64,000 nt of DNA from Elizabethkingia meningoseptica_A (GCF_045762675.1 NZ_JBJDLK010000003.1:310001-374000), one strand, 5' to 3'. Shown: positions 9,441 to 18,659, numbered from the stretch's first letter. A program made the numbers and translations. The notes: a model not told the origin generated them from the sequence alone.

Positions 9441-9867
9441 AAGGCCACATCATTCCGTGTATTACTTTGGTTAATCTGAGTTTCCTGTTAGGATAATACC
9501 TCACAGATAAGGTTCTTTTATCCAGAGTCAATACATAAGGTTGCGTCTTGCCAAGTTTAGGAATTAAAAATACCCATAAATGTATTCCTTCTTTCTTATT
9601 CTGAAATCCCCAGTAAATTCTGTAATAATCCGGATAACCTACATTTATTTGTTCAAACTCTTTCTCAATTTTTTTTAAGACCGTAAAACAGCTCTCTTTT
9701 CCATATAGATTAGCATTATTTTCTACATACAAACCTTCCTTATTTCCGGTTTTAATGTAGCGGTATTCTTCAGGCTTAGGTTGCCCATATACATGGTTAA
9801 AACAAAACAATAGACTAAATACAATTACTTTCCATATGGTGCTTTTATATTTTGATCCTAATACCAT
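9433..9867 (-). CDS. Secreted protein of unknown function, tandem paralogue 2
   Basis: A 144-aa secreted protein with a signal peptide ending FNHVYGQ near residue 29. It shares KEGLYVENN, YPDYYRIYW, HLWVFLIPKL, LDKRTLSVRYYPNRKL and HGMMWP-type segments with its neighbours. Where the other two copies read ACC-ATG-TGG at the start of the signal peptide, this one reads ACC-ATA-TGG, so translation must begin at the upstream ATG at 9867. No catalytic motif is evident; the pattern of aromatic and basic strands suggests a small beta-rich fold, which is inference. Confidence 0.75.
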   Translation of the reverse strand: MVLGSKYKSTIWKVIVFSLLFCFNHVYGQPKPEEYRYIKTGNKEGLYVENNANLYGKESCFTVLKKIEKEFEQINVGYPDYYRIYWGFQNKKEGIHLWVFLIPKLGKTQPYVLTLDKRTLSVRYYPNRKLRLTKVIHGMMWPYE

Positions 9868-9922
9868 AATGTATCTTTATTTTTTGTTCTTAGTCTTTTG
9901 CTGTAAAGAGAACTGCCTTCGC

Positions 9923-10336
9923 TTATTCTTCTGGAAATAACATTCTTGGATGAATCTTGGATAGTTTTCTATATTTAGGATAATATCTGACTTCTAATGT
10001 CCTCTTATCCGCATATAGAAAAAATTGCCCTTTTTTAATTATTGGAACTAATATGACCAATAAATATGGTTCACCTTTAGATTTAAAAAAATTATACAAT
10101 CTATAGTAGTTTGGATAACCATTATGCAACTTTTTGAAATCTGATTCAAAATTATTTAATATCGAGAAAAATTCTTTTTCCCCAATCCATTTCGGCTCTC
10201 CGGTTATATATAGTCCTTCTCTACCCAATATATGTATATTGGTATATTTGGATTTAAAATATTCTTCTGAAGTATTCTGGCCATAAAACCCAGAGGTGAC
10301 CAAAAGAAGAATTACTATGCTTATTATTTTCCACAT
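9923..10336 (-). CDS. Secreted protein of unknown function, tandem paralogue 3
   Basis: A 137-aa protein with a signal peptide (MWKIISIVILLLVTSGFYGQ) followed by a domain homologous to the two downstream genes: GREGLYITG, YPNYYRLYNF, YLLVILVPII, DKRTLEVRYYPKYRKL. An in-frame TAA lies just upstream, so the ATG at 10336 is the only reasonable start. It is separated from paralogue 2 by 55 bp and is likely first in the three-gene unit. Function unknown. Confidence 0.75.
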   Translation of the reverse strand: MWKIISIVILLLVTSGFYGQNTSEEYFKSKYTNIHILGREGLYITGEPKWIGEKEFFSILNNFESDFKKLHNGYPNYYRLYNFFKSKGEPYLLVILVPIIKKGQFFLYADKRTLEVRYYPKYRKLSKIHPRMLFPEE

Positions 10337-10523
10337 GGTGCCTTTTTTAAATTAGTAGCAATTGTATTTCTTTTACTATTATAAGTATCTGTAAATTCTA
10401 AGTTATTCCAGACATACCTGTCTTTTATTAAGAGATATTCGGATTTATTCTTCCTGCAGTCTTTTCAGAGTGTTACAGGAAAAATTGATAATAGCTGATC
10501 CATATTTTGCCAAATCTATATAA
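10337..10523. other. AT-rich gap with possible coding relic
   Basis: No intact gene is visible between paralogue 3 and the terminator of the upstream gene. On the minus strand, two short protein-like frames without start codons overlap here, one ending ...LKRLQEE-stop and one containing SEYLLIKDRYVWNN. This could be the decayed 3' end of a gene or a noncoding repeat. Confidence 0.3.
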
Positions 10524-10556
10524 AAAGCCCTACCAATGATAAAGTGGCAGGGCTTT
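10524..10556 (-). terminator. Terminator of the 10559-11470 gene
   Basis: On the minus strand AAAGCCCTGCCA pairs with TGGTAGGGCTTT (one G-T wobble), followed by TTTATA. It lies 3 bp after the stop codon of the gene ending at 10559. Confidence 0.75.
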
Positions 10557-10558
10557 AA

Positions 10559-11470
10559 CTATTTTAACTCTTCGGCCAACATTATTTTTTCATTAATAAT
10601 ATTGTCCCAGAATTTCTTAAAGGGAATGATTGGATTTTTACCATTATTAAATTCAAAATAAAAATCATAAGAACCACCCACAATACCCTTTCCCGGAATA
10701 TATACAAAACGATCTATTCCCCTGTCTGTATTATAATAGTCAGTTACGCTCCAATTATCAAATGTCCAAAACTGATAAGCATTTTCATTTTTTATTGTGT
10801 ATTTAAAAGAAAGATAATTTCTTATTAAACCATAATCCAATCTTACAAGATGAAATGCCAAATTACTCATATCCATTGGAAATGGTCTATTATCCTGAGA
10901 AAAATTTTCTTTATAATACTGATACATTTCTTTAATCGTCAATGGTCTTTCTTTAATATTAATTGTACCATAATCTACAATCAAAGGATAGCTATATTCT
11001 CTTATAAGAAAAAGCTCTGTCAAACAATGATTCGGTATAAAAAAATCATCACCAATCTTTTTTAGAATACCATACTTAAGTGTCTTTTTTATTTTCTCCG
11101 AAGAATCATTATTTTTGAAAGATATATTTTCAATTTTAGGAATTTTCATGATTTTGTCTTTTATTAAATCATAATTTACTTTTACCCAATCTTCATTTCC
11201 TTCCAAATCTGGTAAAGCAGAGACTAATAAAACACCGTTATCTTCTCCTTTATAGTTTTTAAAAATAACATTATTAACTTCTATTTTTTTATCAATCCCA
11301 TACAGTTCTTTAGTCTTTAAAGTATAATGGGAAACCTTATAAGTAGGAATTTGAGAAAAGTCTTCTATAAAAAATAATTTCTCATACTGATTTTCAGGCC
11401 TCCATTCCTGCCCGAATAAAAAGATCGAATAAAAAGTAAAAATTAAAATAATTAAAATTCTATTTTTCAT
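10559..11470 (-). CDS. Secreted protein of unknown function
   Basis: A protein of about 303 aa with a signal peptide (MKNRILIILIFTFYSIFLFGQ). I prefer the ATG at 11470; the frame extends 7 codons upstream but would then overlap the preceding gene by 16 nt. The mature part is rich in Lys, Asn, Tyr and Phe, without a recognisable motif or Cys cluster. It starts 5 bp after the stop of the HExxH lipoprotein gene and shares its orientation, so the two are probably cotranscribed and may work together. The strongly AT-rich codon use fits an accessory region. Confidence 0.7.
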   Translation of the reverse strand: MKNRILIILIFTFYSIFLFGQEWRPENQYEKLFFIEDFSQIPTYKVSHYTLKTKELYGIDKKIEVNNVIFKNYKGEDNGVLLVSALPDLEGNEDWVKVNYDLIKDKIMKIPKIENISFKNNDSSEKIKKTLKYGILKKIGDDFFIPNHCLTELFLIREYSYPLIVDYGTINIKERPLTIKEMYQYYKENFSQDNRPFPMDMSNLAFHLVRLDYGLIRNYLSFKYTIKNENAYQFWTFDNWSVTDYYNTDRGIDRFVYIPGKGIVGGSYDFYFEFNNGKNPIIPFKKFWDNIINEKIMLAEELK

Positions 11471-11475
11471 AATAT

Positions 11476-12777
11476 TTAAGGTTTTGAGCATTTAGTACCC
11501 AATGCATGCCTATTGGATTCCCTTTCATTTTGTCTGGTTCCTACACCTTCATCGGCATCTTCTGTTAATCCTCCCATCGCCAAATCGGTAGCTAATTTTT
11601 TGGGAAAATTAGAATTATATGCCAGAATACCGTCAGCAATCATATTAATAAAAGGCGAAAAAGCCTGATGATCTCCTGGTATAAACTTAAATTTTTGAAC
11701 CCCATCAACAACATAACTTTCAAAATATGGATACTTTTGATGATATTCATCACGACTTAATGTAATCCATTCATGTGTCAAATAAGCATGAACAAATTCA
11801 TGATACATAACTGATAATACATATTCTTGCGTAGAATTTTTTAATATTTTTGTACTTAACTCTATATCAAAATGAAGTATCCCTGTTTTCTGAGTTTTAT
11901 TTTTATCTTCAATAAAATGCCCTTCTAATTTTGAATTTCCAAAATCTTTAGAAGAAAAAGTAACTTTCACTTTATCATTATTTTTAAACATCGTTTCTAT
12001 CAGTTTCGCAAAACTATTATCAAGACTTGGCAACTGTTCCAACAGCTTTTGCGCGCATGGATATTGTTTCAGGTTATTAATAATTTCCTGATTCGGGTTC
12101 GGACCACCTCCCCCACCGCCAGGTGTCGCAGGAAAACCACTATCCGGTGGACGGGGCGCAGGGTTTGTAGGTGGTATCCATGGTATAGGAGGCTTGGGTT
12201 GAGGTGGTCTGGGTTTGGTAATGATAACCTCTTCTATTTCCCTTTCCTCTACTTCTCCTTTTCCTTTTTTCGCGGTATGGTAAATACCTGCAACAGGGTT
12301 GTAAGCAACCTCCGGAACTATGAACGTTCCACGTTTGTAGTTATAATATCCCTGCACGATTAACTGCCCCGTACCACTATAAAACGCCATTTCGGTATTC
12401 TGTTGATATGGATCTTCTTTATAGACTTTATAAACACCCTGGGACTCTCCTTCCTGGGTTAAAAGAAAATTCATAACGCCTAATGCATATCCCGGAATAA
12501 CTCCTTCTACGGGAACACTGATAATGGTATTACCCGATTGGTTTTTAATAAATTCTTTTCTGTCCCAGTTAAGCCGAAAAGCATTGATATCAATTCCCGA
12601 TGATTTGTTCTTTATCGCAAAATCCAGATTCTGCTGATACCAGATTTCAGCTTTTTGCTGCAATAATTCTTCCTGACTCTGAGGCTCTGTATTTACAGAA
12701 TCATCCCTTGTACAGGCTATAATACCCAGTCCTAATAATAATACAAGGCAAAGGCAATAGTAAAATTTTAATTTCAT
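11476..12777 (-). CDS. Lipoprotein with C-terminal HExxH putative metallopeptidase domain
   Basis: A 433-aa lipoprotein (lipobox GIIAC, Cys22). An N-terminal domain (about 30-170) is followed by a proline- then glycine-rich linker at about 189-229 and a C-terminal domain holding YHEFVHAYLTHEW (H326, E327, H330), a zincin-type motif. The modular form (membrane anchor, P/G-rich hinge, compact enzymatic domain) resembles Bacteroidota surface effectors or polymorphic toxins, but I cannot name the family. The third zinc ligand is not obvious; candidates lie in the segment after residue 340. A short secreted gene follows directly. Confidence 0.75.
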   Translation of the reverse strand: MKLKFYYCLCLVLLLGLGIIACTRDDSVNTEPQSQEELLQQKAEIWYQQNLDFAIKNKSSGIDINAFRLNWDRKEFIKNQSGNTIISVPVEGVIPGYALGVMNFLLTQEGESQGVYKVYKEDPYQQNTEMAFYSGTGQLIVQGYYNYKRGTFIVPEVAYNPVAGIYHTAKKGKGEVEEREIEEVIITKPRPPQPKPPIPWIPPTNPAPRPPDSGFPATPGGGGGGPNPNQEIINNLKQYPCAQKLLEQLPSLDNSFAKLIETMFKNNDKVKVTFSSKDFGNSKLEGHFIEDKNKTQKTGILHFDIELSTKILKNSTQEYVLSVMYHEFVHAYLTHEWITLSRDEYHQKYPYFESYVVDGVQKFKFIPGDHQAFSPFINMIADGILAYNSNFPKKLATDLAMGGLTEDADEGVGTRQNERESNRHALGTKCSKP

Positions 12778-12944
12778 AGTTATAATTTTTTTATTAAACG
12801 ATTGTAAATTAGATTTTTACAAAATCCTAACCTACCCGTTTTTACCCGAATTAATTCGGGCTGAAAAAATAACAATGGTTCAAAATATTATTTTTACCTT
12901 TATAAATTATGTCTTTTTTAATCAGATATTTACATATAAGAAAC

Positions 12945-14657
12945 CTACTCCATTAAATAGCGCATCACCTCTTCTTTTATAACGTTCACTTCTGCGGAAG
13001 AAATTTTAACCGGAAATAAAAGAATTTCCGTTGCTTCTTGTTTGGCCATATCTGTTTTACCCAGTTGCCGGTAAAGATTAAACAAAAAATACCGGGATCT
13101 GAAAAGCTTGGGTTGCGTTTGTATTGCTTTTTTATAGAAAGATTCTGCGGCATCATATTGGTGCAATTGCTCATATCCGTAACCCAACAGCATATATCTT
13201 TCGGCTGTAGGTTCTGTATCCACAGACCTGTTCAGAATTTCAACAGATTTCTCATATCGGGATAATTCCTGAAGTTTAATACCATAATCGGTAAGAAACA
13301 AGGGATTTCTATTCAGGTTGGTATATAGACTATCATACCTCTTAACAAAATAAGGTTCATTATATAAATAATCTTCTTTATTCTGTAACGAGTACCACTG
13401 AAGAAGAGCGTTGTTATAAATTGTTATTCTAATGACAACAAAAAAGAACACAGAACAAACAATCACACCTGCAGCAACCCAGGTTTTACGCTTAAGATGT
13501 ATCGACCATTCTTTTCCTTTGTAATAACTTCCTATAAACAATACAAGAAACCATATTCCAGGAGCATATAATGGATAGGAAGAGAATCCGCATATCATAA
13601 ACACAATGCATGCAGCCAGTAATGCTGTTTGTTTTCTGATAAAAAAATGGTAACACAGTACAACCAATGCCAGAATAAAAAGGCCAAGCCCCAAAACACC
13701 GTTTTCTACCAGAATCCGAATATATTCATTCATAGGGCTGAACGTATTTCCTGCCAGTAATTGCTCCTGTAAAGAAGCATCTCCCAGATACTTTTCTAAG
13801 AACAGTTGTGCTTTATAGCCGGTATAGTTAATTCCTTTTCCCTTAAAAAAAGCTTCTGCATCTGTGTCGGATAAAAAAGCATTCCATAAAACAACTCTAC
13901 CTTTTACCGAATCCGGTCGCAAATAATAAAGCCAAAGCATTACAATACTTACCACCACCACAAGCCCTACCCGAAAGGCATAAGTTAGAGACTTAAGCTT
14001 CTGGAATAACATAACCAGACCGCCCAGAAGCAAAGCAAGAATAGCTGTTCTGGATCCTGTTGTAATAATGGTAAGAATAATAAGCCCTAGCATGAGAAAT
14101 AAAAAATAATTTATTTTTCTTTCATGCAGATATAAGAACAGATACACAGCCAGAAAATTAGCCAGCAAGCTCTTATTTATTAAAAAACCGTATTGAAAAT
14201 AATAATCAGGATTTATAAACCAGATCAACCAATATTGAAGTATAATGAGCCCTACAATAATACTCAACAATACCTGCAGTTTATTTTTGTATTCGTCGGA
14301 AAATGATGACAGTACCCACAACAAAAATAAATAAGCAATATATAAAAGTATTCCTGTATTCGAGGGAAAATAGAAAACAGAACTACAAGTAGTTACCACA
14401 ACCGCCCATAGAAAAAAGCATGAAAACATCATGCTAAAAACATTAACCTTTAATTCTGAATAATGAAATACAGCTTTTCCAATAAATACGGTAGACAACA
14501 ATAGTGTTACTGTACTGTATATATTGAAGTATAATTTATTATAAATGCCGGGAAACCATCTTAAAGAAAGCAACAGAAAAATCGTAACAACAGCAAAACC
14601 CCAATAATTTATTTTTAAATAAAAAAAATTAATTTTATACAATAAATACCTTTTCAT
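12945..14657 (-). CDS. O-antigen ligase/polymerase-like membrane protein with C-terminal TPRs
   Basis: A 570-aa polytopic protein with about 10-12 membrane spans across residues 1-410. It contains the Wzy_C/WaaL-like segment LIILTIITTGSRTAILALLLGG, then a soluble C-terminal domain with TPR-like repeats (about 470-550). Such proteins ligate or polymerise glycans at the periplasmic face, including O-antigen ligation and protein O-glycosylation. Here the substrate is unknown and no other glycan genes are adjacent. The start ATG at 14657 shares a CATG with the divergent gene at 14656; no other start keeps the first membrane span intact. Confidence 0.8.
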   Translation of the reverse strand: MKRYLLYKINFFYLKINYWGFAVVTIFLLLSLRWFPGIYNKLYFNIYSTVTLLLSTVFIGKAVFHYSELKVNVFSMMFSCFFLWAVVVTTCSSVFYFPSNTGILLYIAYLFLLWVLSSFSDEYKNKLQVLLSIIVGLIILQYWLIWFINPDYYFQYGFLINKSLLANFLAVYLFLYLHERKINYFLFLMLGLIILTIITTGSRTAILALLLGGLVMLFQKLKSLTYAFRVGLVVVVSIVMLWLYYLRPDSVKGRVVLWNAFLSDTDAEAFFKGKGINYTGYKAQLFLEKYLGDASLQEQLLAGNTFSPMNEYIRILVENGVLGLGLFILALVVLCYHFFIRKQTALLAACIVFMICGFSSYPLYAPGIWFLVLFIGSYYKGKEWSIHLKRKTWVAAGVIVCSVFFFVVIRITIYNNALLQWYSLQNKEDYLYNEPYFVKRYDSLYTNLNRNPLFLTDYGIKLQELSRYEKSVEILNRSVDTEPTAERYMLLGYGYEQLHQYDAAESFYKKAIQTQPKLFRSRYFLFNLYRQLGKTDMAKQEATEILLFPVKISSAEVNVIKEEVMRYLME

Positions 14658-16161
14658 GAACTATTTTTTAAAACCATTTTATTACTTATTATTCTTAATA
14701 TTCATTTTATTTATAAACTGCACTAAAAAAACATCACTATGGAATGAGCTTAAAAATAATACAAATTCTACAGAAAAAACAAAAATGATTGAATTTATAA
14801 AAGAAAATTATCCTGGAACAGTATCTGTTTCACCTATATTCTTTGAACCTGACGGCAGATTATGCACTCTTAATTTCGATAGTATTAAAAGTGAAAAAGA
14901 ACTTCATCAAATTATTAAAAAGAAAGGCTTATTACAGTCTGTTAAAGTAAAAGACGATAACAATCCGGAAAATATAAATGAAATCAATAATTATATTGAT
15001 CATGTTATTTCTGTATATCATAAAAATCCGTGGAAGATGAAAATTCCCTCCGATGTTATATATAATAATCTTTTACCTTATAAAATTTTAAATGAAGACT
15101 TTACCGGTTGGTATCCTTTTTATTCTAAATACTTTAGTTTTCTGGAAAATAAGATTCCTTCCCAAAAGCTAAAGCGGAACGAAATTGATTCCATTATCTG
15201 GAATAATGTAAAAACCCATGATTCTCTTGATCTTTTCGGTGGCGGACTGAATGCTATGCGATTAACATTATGGCCGGGAATTAAGGAAATAAAAACTATA
15301 AAAAGCGGAGATTGTCAGTCCATATCGACTTTAATGGTCTATTTGTACAGATACCTGGGCATTCCTGCTAGAATAGATTTTACACCGCATTGGGGCGGTG
15401 TCAACAGTGGACATGCTTTACCTGTTGCATGGGATTCGGATCTGCAAAAATTCACACCAATTAAAGGTGATATTTTCGAAGAAAAAAATAAACTGGCAAA
15501 AGCCTTCCGAATAAGCTTTAAACGTACAGGTGAATGGTCAGAAAATATCGCTCCATTCTTACAAAACAAACTTACCTTCCCCATTGAAAGTTTAAAAAAT
15601 GACCACTGGGAAGATGCCACCCGTTCGCATATACCCACAAGCAACATAATGGTTAACATTCCCGGTTTTAACGGAACAATTGCCTATATATGTGTGTATA
15701 ATTATGGTAAATGGAAACCTGTTTATTATGCAAAAAAGGAAAATAACGGAAAATTTATTTTTAAAAATATGGGTAGAAATATCATTTACCGGTATGGCTA
15801 TTTCAATAAAAACGAAACCCTTACCTTATCAGATAAAGTGATTCACCTTCAAAAGGAAGGCATTATAAAAATTCTTAATGATATTCCCGATACACAGAGT
15901 CAAATTTTACCTGTACAACATATAGACAAAATTAACACCGGAAGTGAAGCCTGGGTAAAAAAGGGGCATTCTTATACACTTAATTATTTAGACAGATCGG
16001 GTAACTGGTCTCCCATCCAGACAGTATCAGCAACAAAAGACGCTCTGGTTACATTCAGAAATATTCCAAAAAAAGAATTATATATCTTACAGGATAACAC
16101 CTCTAAACGGAACCTGGAAAGGCCTTTCAGATTAGAGAACCACAATATAATATGGTACTAA
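14656..16161 (+). CDS. Lipoprotein with transglutaminase-like domain
   Basis: A 501-aa lipoprotein (lipobox FINC, Cys22). A transglutaminase/papain-like core is centred on KSGDCQSIS (C220) and GVNSGHALP (H253), the expected Cys-His pair, with an aspartate candidate near residue 272. The family occurs widely in Bacteroidota as cell-surface proteins and may act as a peptidase or cross-linking enzyme. The C-terminal ~200 aa look beta-rich. The start codon overlaps that of the divergent O-antigen-ligase-like gene, so each promoter must lie within the other's 5' coding sequence. Confidence 0.8.
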   Translation: MNYFLKPFYYLLFLIFILFINCTKKTSLWNELKNNTNSTEKTKMIEFIKENYPGTVSVSPIFFEPDGRLCTLNFDSIKSEKELHQIIKKKGLLQSVKVKDDNNPENINEINNYIDHVISVYHKNPWKMKIPSDVIYNNLLPYKILNEDFTGWYPFYSKYFSFLENKIPSQKLKRNEIDSIIWNNVKTHDSLDLFGGGLNAMRLTLWPGIKEIKTIKSGDCQSISTLMVYLYRYLGIPARIDFTPHWGGVNSGHALPVAWDSDLQKFTPIKGDIFEEKNKLAKAFRISFKRTGEWSENIAPFLQNKLTFPIESLKNDHWEDATRSHIPTSNIMVNIPGFNGTIAYICVYNYGKWKPVYYAKKENNGKFIFKNMGRNIIYRYGYFNKNETLTLSDKVIHLQKEGIIKILNDIPDTQSQILPVQHIDKINTGSEAWVKKGHSYTLNYLDRSGNWSPIQTVSATKDALVTFRNIPKKELYILQDNTSKRNLERPFRLENHNIIWY

Positions 16162-16210
16162 CGCTTAACACGTTTAAATGGTTATAATAAGAGACAAATC
16201 TTTTAAATTC

Positions 16211-16242
16211 AATAGGCCAGTACATAATAGTACTGGCCTATT
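16211..16242. terminator. Bidirectional terminator
   Basis: A perfect 13-bp stem AATAGGCCAGTAC / GTACTGGCCTATT with a 6-nt loop lies between convergent genes (the transglutaminase-like gene and serS). T-rich flanks exist on both sides. Confidence 0.85.
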
Positions 16243-16261
16243 GTTTATATGATATATTTTG

Positions 16262-17527
16262 TTAGATCTTATCAAAACCTGTGTAAGGTCTTAATGTTTC
16301 CGGGATAGCAATACCGTCAACTGTCTGGTTGTTCTCCAGGATAGCTGCCATAATTCTTGGTAAAGCCATTGCAGAACCATTTAATGTATGCACCAGCTGT
16401 GTTTTACCATCAGCCTTATAACGGCACTTTAAACGGTTTGCCTGGAAAGTTTCGAAGTTAGATACAGAACTTACTTCAAGCCACTTTTCCTGTGCAGCAC
16501 TCCATACCTCAAAGTCATAGGTCATAGCAGCACCAAATCCCGTATCTCCCCCACATAATCTTAAAATACGGTACGGAAGTCCAAGATCATTTAGAATACC
16601 CTTTACATGCTCCACCATTCCATCAAGCGCAGCATAAGAATTTTCCGGCTTTTCAAATCTTACGATTTCTACTTTTTCAAACTGATGTAATCTGTTCAGC
16701 CCTCTAACGTGTGCTCCGTATGAACCTGCTTCTCTTCTGTAACACTGAGAAAATGCAGTATGCATAATAGGCAGCTGTTTCTCTTCCAATAATTCATCAC
16801 GGTAAATGTTTGTTACAGGAACTTCTGCAGTAGGAATAAGGTACAACTGATCTTCGTTGATATAATACATCTGACCTTCTTTATCCGGTAACTGTCCTGT
16901 TCCGTAACCTGAAGCTTCATTTACCACGTGTGGCGGGTTTACTTCAATATATCCGGCATCTGTATTCTTATCAAGGAAATACTGTACCAATGCACGCTGT
17001 AGACGCGCGCCCTTACCTAAATAAACAGGGAATCCGGCGCCGGCAACCTTAACACCTAACTCAAAGTTAATAATATTGTATTTCGTTGCTAATTCCCAAT
17101 GTGGAATAGCTCCTTCACCAAGCCCTTCTACATCGCAACTCTGGAATACTGTTTCATTATCCTCTTCAGATACACCCGCCTTTACCAGTTCATGCGGAAC
17201 ATTAGGGATTTGATAAAGAATATTCAACAAAGCCTTTTCTGTTTCGTTAAGCTCCTGCTGTAATTCTTTAATACTTTCTTTAATATCTGTTGTTCTTTGC
17301 TTGGCAACTTCTGCCTCATCTTTTTTACCTTCCTTCATTAAAGCACCAATCTCTTTCGAGATTTTATTCATTTCGGAAAGTTGTGAGTCAAGTTCAAACT
17401 GAATTTTCTTACGTTGGTCATCTGTTGACACAGCCTGATCTACCAACTCAAGATGTTTGAAATTTCTCTTTTGTAAACCTTCTAAAACGCGCGCTTTCTC
17501 GTCACGCAAAAAACTAACTTGTAACAT
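16262..17527 (-). CDS. serS: Seryl-tRNA synthetase
   Basis: A 421-aa class II aminoacyl-tRNA synthetase that charges tRNA-Ser. The N-terminal part (about 25-105) is a charged, heptad-like coiled-coil arm that contacts the tRNA. The catalytic core shows motif 2 (SQCYRREAGSYG), the SerRS-specific TAEVPVTNIY segment and motif 3 near the C-terminus (NGSAMALPRIMAAILE). Length and ends match the bacterial family. A Bacteroidota -7 box lies 17 nt upstream of the ATG. Confidence 0.98.
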   Translation of the reverse strand: MLQVSFLRDEKARVLEGLQKRNFKHLELVDQAVSTDDQRKKIQFELDSQLSEMNKISKEIGALMKEGKKDEAEVAKQRTTDIKESIKELQQELNETEKALLNILYQIPNVPHELVKAGVSEEDNETVFQSCDVEGLGEGAIPHWELATKYNIINFELGVKVAGAGFPVYLGKGARLQRALVQYFLDKNTDAGYIEVNPPHVVNEASGYGTGQLPDKEGQMYYINEDQLYLIPTAEVPVTNIYRDELLEEKQLPIMHTAFSQCYRREAGSYGAHVRGLNRLHQFEKVEIVRFEKPENSYAALDGMVEHVKGILNDLGLPYRILRLCGGDTGFGAAMTYDFEVWSAAQEKWLEVSSVSNFETFQANRLKCRYKADGKTQLVHTLNGSAMALPRIMAAILENNQTVDGIAIPETLRPYTGFDKI

Positions 17528-17543
17528 AATATTAATTATTTTG

Positions 17544-17551
17544 CAAAGTTA
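17544..17551 (-). promoter_or_regulatory. -7 promoter element of serS
   Basis: The minus strand reads TAACTTTG, a perfect TAnnTTTG match, ending 16 nt before the serS ATG. I did not find a convincing -33 TTG at the right distance. Confidence 0.5.
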
Positions 17552-17609
17552 AAAAAACCATGCTGTAAATTGTAAAAATCTAATAGGATCTGTGTTTTCT
17601 GTGAAAATA

Positions 17610-18140
17610 TTATTGTTTAACAATAATAACATCTTTTGCTAAGCCGCTGGAGCTGTCAAAAACAACTTTTTTATTAAGACTTATTGTAGATACCTTAAAC
17701 ATCGAAGGTGTCGAGGAATAAACAATATCTATTCTGTCCGGTGCCATAGTCTTTGTGTCACCAGTCTTTTTATTATAATTAATCACGAACTGCGAGGTAT
17801 ACAGCTTAGGGTTACTTGTAGATGTAGAATCCTTTCTCACTGCACCCGCAACATACTGTATATAGTTTTTCTGGTTGGTATCCACCCCTTTCGTAATTTC
17901 CGGAACCGGAGCATTAATTGTAAGTGAAAGATTATCGTAGAAATTGATCCTGTCGGCATAACTCATAGAATCCTGAGAAACAGGAACTATAAGATCCTTT
18001 CCGTTGACATCCTGAACATAGAAATGGATGATCTGATCGATCTGCTGGTGTACTCCGTTATCCCGTCTGCAAGAAACACCTAACAATAGTAATACACATG
18101 CTGCCGCTCCGAATAAAATCTGCCACTTCTTCATTCTCAT
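17610..18140 (-). CDS. Conserved lipoprotein of unknown function
   Basis: A lipoprotein of about 176 aa (MRMKKWQILFG..., lipobox LLGVSC). I chose the ATG at 18140; the frame continues 7 codons upstream (18161) and would then overlap the preceding gene by 8 nt, and an ATG at 18134 is also possible. The mature domain has no recognised motif; it is polar with several predicted strands. It is the last gene of the mlaD-to-lipoprotein operon. Confidence 0.7.
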   Translation of the reverse strand: MRMKKWQILFGAAACVLLLLGVSCRRDNGVHQQIDQIIHFYVQDVNGKDLIVPVSQDSMSYADRINFYDNLSLTINAPVPEITKGVDTNQKNYIQYVAGAVRKDSTSTSNPKLYTSQFVINYNKKTGDTKTMAPDRIDIVYSSTPSMFKVSTISLNKKVVFDSSSGLAKDVIIVKQ

Positions 18141-18153
18141 ATAAATAATTAAA

Positions 18154-18642
18154 TTAAGCAATTTGTCCTGCCCAGCTTTTTTTCAATGGTAACAGAAAAT
18201 TGCTCAGGAAATCAAGATAGGTATTTTTAGAGAAATCGAAAACCTCTACCTCACTGCTGATTTCTCCGCTTTTTACCTGGGTACGGAAATCTGACAGCTT
18301 TAATGTTTTTACTTCTCCGTTTTCAAGATAACAAGCCTTCATTCTGTCGAATAAGCCCAGCTGGTAATCATGATCAATTTCATGCATAAGTTTACCAAGG
18401 GCATCAATACTACAACCTGAAGCCATCTCTTTTTCCTCATCCACACAGATAATAATAAACTGATTTTTCTCGATCTTAAAAGAAGCCTCAAGCTCCTTTC
18501 CGTGAGCCTTCCAGCCTCCTAAAAAATCATATATTCTCTCTGTAATATCTTTTGCTTCCTTAGCCGTAAAACTTCTGCTTGCCGGATAAGTAATAACTCT
18601 GTAATCGTTGGTTTCTACAACTTCTGAAGATTCAATTTTCAT
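18154..18642 (-). CDS. Conserved cytoplasmic protein (often mislabelled ABC transporter ATPase)
   Basis: A 162-aa soluble protein beginning MKIESSEVVETNDYRVITYP. Close relatives in Flavobacteriia often carry the name ABC transporter ATPase, but I see no Walker A, Walker B or signature motif, so that name looks unsupported. It starts 17 bp after the Fe-S subunit gene and precedes a lipoprotein gene, indicating cotranscription. Function unknown. Confidence 0.7.
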   Translation of the reverse strand: MKIESSEVVETNDYRVITYPASRSFTAKEAKDITERIYDFLGGWKAHGKELEASFKIEKNQFIIICVDEEKEMASGCSIDALGKLMHEIDHDYQLGLFDRMKACYLENGEVKTLKLSDFRTQVKSGEISSEVEVFDFSKNTYLDFLSNFLLPLKKSWAGQIA

Positions 18643-18659
18643 CACAATACAATTTAATT

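Noticed and set aside
12845..12860. Palindrome CCCGAATTAATTCGGG as a terminator
   Set aside because: No T tract on either strand next to it and short arms; it may be chance or a regulator site, but evidence is too thin.
18154..18642. ABC transporter ATPase label
   Set aside because: No Walker A, Walker B or ABC signature motif in the 162 residues.
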